NCBI GenBank assembly: GCA_001630475.1
Contig: KV419400.1
Span: forward strand, 120,305-184,304
Reading direction: 5' to 3'
Source: Sistotremastrum niveocremeum HHB9708
Taxonomy: Eukaryota; Basidiomycota; Agaricomycetes; Sistotremastrales; Sistotremastraceae
DNA: 64,000 nt
Position numbers and translations under genes: made by a program. Position 1 is the stretch's first letter. Every line of letters begins with the position of its first letter. The notes beneath the pieces are model-generated. The model was not told the origin of the DNA. It did not search any database and was given only the letters and a program-made list of their open reading frames with translations. Below are positions 58,188 to 64,000 of the stretch, in pieces.

Positions 58188-59845
58188 TCAGCTCTGCCTC
58201 GCATTCATTCTCGACGACCCACCCAGCACCGAGGTAGACGCTCCATTCCCAGCCTTTTCCAGATAGGCTGTCGCCTTGTCTCGCAGATCCTTGGTTGGGA
58301 CTCGCGTAATCCGTGTTCGTTTATCAGATTCCCCGGAAGGTCCGCCCGTCCTTGCCTCCTCCTCATCATCATCTCGCTTTCGCTTTCCACGCTGGTTTTC
58401 AGCCTCGACACGCGCCGTGGCTACGCGGCTGGACTCGGCTTTGGAAGGGTGAGTTCTACCGGCATTGGTTGTGGGGGTCAGCTTTGACGAGGACGGCGTA
58501 GCGCCAATGGGATTGACATGGCGAGTTGTCGCTTGGGTTGTTGCGGTGGGAGGGGGAGGACGAGAAGATGGGGGAGGGTTGGCTGTTACAGCAGGACGAG
58601 CTGTCCGAGGTTGGGCGGGGGGAGGGGGAGGATTTGTCGGACCGGGTGAGTTGTTCACGGATTGAACGGTGGTGTCAACACTTCCGCTACTCCCTTCGTC
58701 CCAGACTCCCTTCATGAGGGCCTCAATCCGCTCGCTCTCAGGACCCAGAGCCTGCATTCTCTCTTCGAGAGGCATTAAGATGAAAAATTGGCGGAGGAGA
58801 GATCGGTTGGTATCTTTGATCAGCTTCGGGGCGGGCAGGAAATCAGCCTAGGCCGCCAGTTTCAGAATATAGTGAGATTGCGACGACCAAGGTACTCACC
58901 GGGAGATCGTTCGTATCAAGCCTCTCCTCCCAGAAGGCTTCCGAGGTGAAATGCAGGACTGCATAACCCCAGAGATACCGTATAGGACCCCACGCCAAGG
59001 GAACCTTCAAATCGCGGAGGCGTTGGAAGGCAGGTAAAAAGAAGACTAAGAGGCCCTCGGCCGTCTGCATCACCGAGCTCTCCAGCAGGAAGGCCTGCAC
59101 GATTCGATTGGCGGGGTCCTTGAGACCCGCTTCATGGCAACGGCTCAAGAGGAAGCTCATCGACGTAGAACTTCCAAAAAATAACTGGCCTTTGCTTATT
59201 GTATCGTGAGCTAACCCCATGGATATCAGGTCGTCCGTAAGATCCGACACTCCTGCAGAGTCTTGACGAATCCGCCCCATCCACTCAATCGTGCTATCTG
59301 CTGCGGCGAGCAAGGCAATGGCACGCTTGCCGTGCGTGAGGCGCCGTAATACTGGCAAATATCTAACGCATGTGTGAGATCCGAAGTTGTTTACTAGAGG
59401 CAAGAAACACGCACTTCGACCTAAAAACGCGCACCGCGTTCTTGCCGCTCAAAGAGATGCACGTCACCATCTCCCTCACCATCTCGCCCTTCAGTGAAAC
59501 GGCCTTCAGATCAGGGCCCCGAAACTGCCAATCACGGTCCAAAACGATTGTATCGCGAAGATGAGCCCCATGAACGCCCATTATATGCTCGTAGGCTTTA
59601 ATGGCTTCTTGTGGCAAAGATTGCAGCGAGGAGGATGCATGGCGAATAAGAGATTGCTGAATAGTCTCGAGTGACGATTGGCGGTCGGAGACGGGGACGA
59701 ATGGCGAGCCAATCCACGTTAGGAACTCCGGGACGAGGTGAGCGGTGCCATTCTGTATGATAAAGAACGACACTTCCTTCCATGGGAAGGCAGGGGGAGG
59801 AGATTGGACCTTTGAACATGATGACGACGACGACGCGCTGGGCAT
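58188..59845 (-). CDS. Hypothetical protein with Pro-rich region and nuclear localisation-like motif
   Basis: Three exons: ATG 59845 (MPSASSSSSCSKVQSPPPAFPWKEV) to VRVFRSK; a second from YLPVLRRLTHGKRAIALLAAADSTIEW to EERLDTNDLP; a third from ADFLPAPKLIKDTNRSLLRQFFILMPLEERMQAL to the stop at 58188. The N-terminal ~330 residues look like a folded helical domain (for example LTWIGSPFVPVSDRQSSLETIQQSL; FLLSRCHEAGLKDPANRIVQAFLLESS; WGPIRYLWGYAVLHFTSEAFWEERL). The last ~190 are low complexity: NPPPPPAQP, SSRPPPPTATTQATT, then the bipartite-like basic/acidic GKRKRDDDEEE. I do not recognise the family; nuclear location is inferred only from that motif. The long conserved-looking helical text supports a real gene. 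Confidence 0.65.
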
Positions 59846-60770
59846 ATCGCCAGACTATGAATCGGATAATTCGGGAAATGAACGAAGAGAGGGTTGAAAA
59901 CGTGGAACTAGCCGCATATATGCATCAGAAATGGTCAATTCGGCGGCAAAGAACCCTTACCGGCCTGACCCACGACGCTCGAAGGACTGTGGAGACTGGG
60001 GGATGAAGGATCGTGAAGATGTGAAGAAAACACTGGATAAAAAGAGCGACAGTGTATAATAATCAACTAGAAAGCAAAAATGCAACTGTGAATTAGAGAG
60101 CGTTGTAAAATACGAGAAAAGGGTGGTGGGGGGAGGGGACGAAGGGGGAAATAATTATGAAGTTGTGGGCAGCGACTTTATACTGAGATTCGGACTTTTG
60201 GTCGGCTCGACCGAAGCGGAAGAAGATCTTGAGATGACATCGATGACGTCATTAGCGGAACCAGATCAAGCGTCGATTGTGTCTCGTCTGCTCCACGTTC
60301 CAGTATCACCAGTACCACAGAAATACATGTAGATCTGGATTACCCAGGAATCTAAATCGTTCCAGTTTTGTCCCCTTTGACTCAATCCGACGAAACGCAC
60401 GAGGAGCTTCGGATGATTCGGGATGATATAGATAAGAAAAATTAGAAAATCGATAATGGTTGAGGCAAACCGTCATCTACCCAAGCACCATTCTAAGAAA
60501 GTATTTGGGTACCTGTTGACTGTCACTTGAATATTTCAGTGAACATGTATCAGTCCTCGTCCGTCGATTAGACATTACGATTTAGGATTCTGAACCGGCG
60601 CCTATATAGGATGGCAATCAGGGGCTTGAGCTTTGAACTTTGAGCTCCGAAAGTACCTGGCAAGTTCACCGTTCGGTCGGCGTTGACGCCAGCCTTCTGG
60701 ACCAATCGTCACTCCTCCAAATCTCGAAGTCTCTGTCAAGAAAGGCATCAGTCCTACGCATCTCTGGATA
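59846..60770. other. Divergent intergenic region
   Basis: This lies between the starts of the hypothetical gene (minus) and the F-box-like gene (plus). I see no gene, and both promoters should be here. Confidence 0.4.
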
Positions 60771-62219
60771 ATGGCTTTCGCTCGAACACCAGCAGAACTT
60801 CTGCAGAAAATCATTGCTGAATATATGGAGGACGAAGCGATCTTTGCAAGCCCGTCTCACAGATTGCAGCACACAGTGCGTCTTGGTCTTATGTCAGTCA
60901 ATCAGGCACCCATAGATTCTGAGCCTTGTTGACAAACCTCTCTATTTAGTAACAGGAGACTCCGTGCATTCACGTTATCCATCCCGAGCATATGGCAGAC
61001 CATCTATCTACAATGGCCTATCGAAGCCGTCGAGGAGTATCTGCGAAGGGCCCAGTACAGTGGCATATCTCTCTACTTGGATACCTTCCATGGCGCCGAT
61101 GACCAGAAGAAAGCCGATGCAAAAAGGCAGAGCTGGGCCATTATCCTGCGTGACCACATGACAGCATTCGAGTCTCTGGACATACACATCCGGACCGCAG
61201 CGTGCGGTAAAGCATTATCTATGGCCCTGGAAACGCCAGCACCGAATCTTAAAACATTCCACCTGGATCTCGGCAAGTTCGACATAACCAGGAAGCTTTT
61301 CTCTCTTCAAGCGCCGAATCTCCAGACTGTTCATCTCAATACTCGTCTCGCATGGGATCTCGCGCCGTTCACATCCCTCTCCTCTGTGACATTAACCGTA
61401 TGCCAGGAGAATAGCAGAAAGATCCTTGCTATGCTGCCCACGATGGACCAACTTAGCGCCCTCAGTCTGACCGGCACCAACAATACGACAGATATCCCTT
61501 TCCCCCGTCATCCGCATTCCATCGTGCTTCCACCGTGCCAAATCTTGAAGTTGAAAAATATGACCTCTCTTTCCACACGCCGTCTCATGTCCACCGTCGA
61601 TCTGCCGCAATTGCAGGCCCTCGAGATCAACGAGATCGTGGCAATGAGCGATTTGGAATCCGTCCCCACCACAATCCCAGACGCGTTCGCTGCCATTTCT
61701 GGCCCTATAGTCGATCCTGAATCTCTATCCATCGAAATTTATCACGAACGAGTCATCATCAGGACGGATGGCACACCCAGTATTTCTTACACCAGTGATT
61801 GGCGCTTCTTATCCAAGCCCGCTCGTGGAGATCAGCGTATCCTCGACACCATCGCTGCCATGATCGACTCGGTGTCCAACACGTTGCAGGTCCGACCTGT
61901 CAACTGTCGCATTCACAACGTGATACCCTCGCGTATGCAGGTTGCCTACATGTATCTTGAGCTGCCCCCTCCTTCAATGTTCGACGATCTGGATCTCATG
62001 ATCCTTTTCTTCCGAGTTTTTCGTGATTACCCTCTTATCAGCACACTCGAGCTTTCGGGGCATGTCGATCAAGCTCTATTCGCTATTGACGCCGGCGGCA
62101 CATTACTCGATTTATCATATCTCAAACTCTCGAACCTCGTCCCTGGGGCTATGCAAATATTCAGGGATATGGTCGAAAATCTGCAATTAAGAAGAGGCTT
62201 CGAACTGCACATTGAATAA
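60771..62219 (+). CDS. F-box-like protein with long C-terminal repeat region
   Basis: Exon 1 (60771-60892) starts MAFARTPAELLQKIIAEYMEDEAIF, the L-P-x-E-L-L-x-x-I-like opening of an F-box. Intron 60893-60949 (GTCAGT...TTTAG) joins it to INRRLRAFTLSIPSIWQTIYLQWP, the second half of basidiomycete F-box-like domains (vcrxWRxxalstPxLW). The next ~400 residues include AVEEYLRRAQYSGISLYLDTF, HMTAFESLDIHI, APNLKTFHLDLGKFD, APNLQTVHLNT, LPTMDQLSALSLTG and LPQLQALEINEI, irregular leucine-rich-like units. These proteins expand in Agaricomycetes and are thought to be SCF ubiquitin-ligase adaptors that choose substrates; the target is unknown. The stop at 62217-62219 follows ELHIE. Confidence 0.8.
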
Positions 62220-62742
62220 TCCGATCATCGCATGCAAATCTCGCACCCGATACTGCCTCGAAAACTTCGTTTCTACCTGCAGCCGCCCGACACTTCGTCC
62301 TTTTGTCTCTCCATGAATGATTCCCAAGCACTTTGTTTATTCACTTCTCCAGCATCAGCGTTTTACATCTTGTCGAATAATTTCGCGATAATCCATTCAC
62401 TCGTAGAATACAAGTCCTGTATAAATTCGAGCCAAAAGATTATCAACGGAGCGCCTATCCATGAGCAAACCCATGCATAGACTGTCAACGATAGTTGCGG
62501 CTCTGAGTCAGTCAAGAATGCCACCCACTCGAAGGGAAATTGAGAGGGACCGTACCATACGAAGCAGTGCGGCCGCAAAAGAGACGAAAGAGGGGGATCC
62601 GTGAACATCAAGTACAAGTGAGGGGTCAGGATCCTTCTCCCATCTTATAAGCTTGTGTTAAGAGCGTGAGTGATGGAGCATCCACGACAAAAAGTCGATC
62701 CGGAATTGAGCTAATTGTGAGCAATGCAATTGTTGTATGATC
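62220..62742. other. Short intergenic stretch, nothing recognised
   Basis: This holds the 3' region of the F-box-like gene and sequence up to the start of repeat R4. No gene is seen. Confidence 0.45.
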
Positions 62743-64000
62743 AAAGCAGAAGATCACCTCAAGTCTGCATCTGGCCCCGTATTCGATATTTTCCCAGCAA
62801 AATGACACGATGGAAGAACTGCGAAATCATGTCTGTTGATGTCGAAAGAAAAACGTCGACAGTACGGATAATCCTCCTCCTCCTGGGCTTGCGAACCATT
62901 CAGCGTAGTAGAAAGAGCTTGCTTCAGCAGTGCCTTGACCGCCGCAAGACAACATGTGGGGAGGATTGGTATGACGACTAGCCAGGCGAACTCTCTGGAT
63001 GTTGAAGGTTGCCCCGACACTGTATCATGAGGGATGAGTACCAGCTGGAGAGATCGCAAAGAAGACATGAGACCGATGACGCACCGAATGTGTTGATCTT
63101 CCAAAGCACATCAACGAGGCGGCAACAACTCGGGACATGCTCCCGACGTGAGTCAGACAGCACCGTACCACAGGCAAGCCCTCAGACCGTGCATGTCTCA
63201 TCGTCTCAGCTTTAAGTCGGCTCTCCACAGGCGCACACTCCCCTATTCGAGTTTGACGCGTAGGCCTATCGGACTTGGATACGGCCGGGGACGTCTTGGC
63301 TCAGCGTTGCTGATGCGGTCTGTGGATTTCATACAGAGAACAGTGAGGCTGTGTACCCTATAGTACCAGTGCAGCCGAGAGGAAAATGGACGGTCGAGAC
63401 CGAACGTCTCGCTACAACTTATGTTGGATGAGTGGGCCAATGTCTCCTGCAAAATTGTCTGAGTCAAAGCACACTGACTGAGCATAATTTCAAAGTGATT
63501 AATCAGAGCAAGAGAGGAAGTACTGAGTGCCGGCCAAATTCAAGAACGAGGAGATGTCAAGTCTCGAGAGAAAGGCCGGCATCACAACGATTTCTTTCTC
63601 GATTTCCTGAATTCAAACCGGAGGTTCTCTGGAGAAGACTAAGAAGCATATGAAGCATCCCATTCAATGAGTCGGCCCCGACGAACGAGTGCAAGCCAGC
63701 CATGGACCAGAAAAATCGATGTGGACGGGATGCGGCGGCGACCGGCGCTATCTATTAGCAGTCTGTGCTTCTTGTGAGTCGTGCCGATCGGCATCTCGCG
63801 CCAAATTTGGAAATCTGTGAGTCGCCACTGCACCTTGAGTTGCTTTGACAGCAGCAAGCTGCTCTCTGTCATGCTTAGTGTCTCCTCCCTTCATCAAATA
63901 AGATGCTCAGTCATCCTCTGACTCACCCCCCTTCAGCTGACCCATTCCTGGACCGTCTTCGTCGTTCAGTCTCCGCTCGAAAGCAGCCCACCGAATTCTA
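62743..64000 (+). repeat. Interspersed repeat R4, runs off the window
   Basis: It starts AAAGCAGAAGATCA like R2 and follows R2 block for block: ATATT..CCAGC.AAATG, GATGTTGAAGGTTGCCCCGACA, CACATCAACGAGGCGGCAACA, GGCTCAGCGTTGCTGATGCGGTCTGTGGATTTC, GCCGATCGGCATCTCGCGCC, and finally CAGTCTCCGCTCGAAAGCAGCCCA at the window edge. No intact coding frame. Confidence 0.7.

Overview
The window looks like nuclear DNA of a filamentous basidiomycete, probably one of the Agaricomycetes. Genes are split by many introns of about 45-60 bases with GTRNGT-like donors and YAG acceptors, one exon is only 21 bases long, and several products are lineage-typical: a DUF6535 membrane protein, an orphan seven-helix protein, an F-box-like protein with a long C-terminal region, an Ima1-type inner nuclear membrane protein, and secreted proteins with a dibasic processing site. 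No tRNA, rRNA, CRISPR array or prokaryotic feature was seen. Exon joins were inferred by eye from splice signals and family alignment, so internal boundaries carry more uncertainty than gene identities.

Layout. 1.1-10.9 kb is a dense housekeeping block: an RNase III-fold/dsRBD protein with no catalytic acids (+), a TatD-type nuclease (-), Ima1 (+), a PTS2-bearing peroxisomal 3-ketoacyl-CoA thiolase with an apparent AT-AC intron (+), and a DUF6535 protein (-). 11-23 kb is sparser: a small secreted protein, a seven-helix protein, secreted-family copy 1, a TDT-family anion transporter and a lipid-droplet-associated hydrolase. 24-39 kb is dynamic. It holds a duplicated LYR-motif gene (copy A) and secreted-family copies 2, 3 and 4. 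Copies 2 and 3 share homologous flanks, and copy 3 is split by a 1,091-base hAT-like element with a perfect 8-base target duplication. 39.4-50.3 kb is conserved again: a TGL2-like lipase (-), exocyst SEC8 (+) and the LYR-motif gene copy B (-). From 50.7 kb to the end, pieces of one interspersed repeat family surround an unrecognised nuclear-looking protein and an F-box-like protein.

How it fits together. Thiolase (peroxisomal beta-oxidation), LDAH-like hydrolase and TGL2-like lipase all touch lipid turnover, but they are scattered and do not form a cluster. The strongest structural story is genome rearrangement: (i) a 2.2 kb inverted duplication whose source is the SEC8/LYR locus, because the copy at 24-26 kb carries the terminal coding end of SEC8; (ii) local amplification of a secreted prepro-protein family; (iii) a recent DNA-transposon insertion whose target duplication happens to supply a GT and an AG that would restore the frame exactly if spliced.
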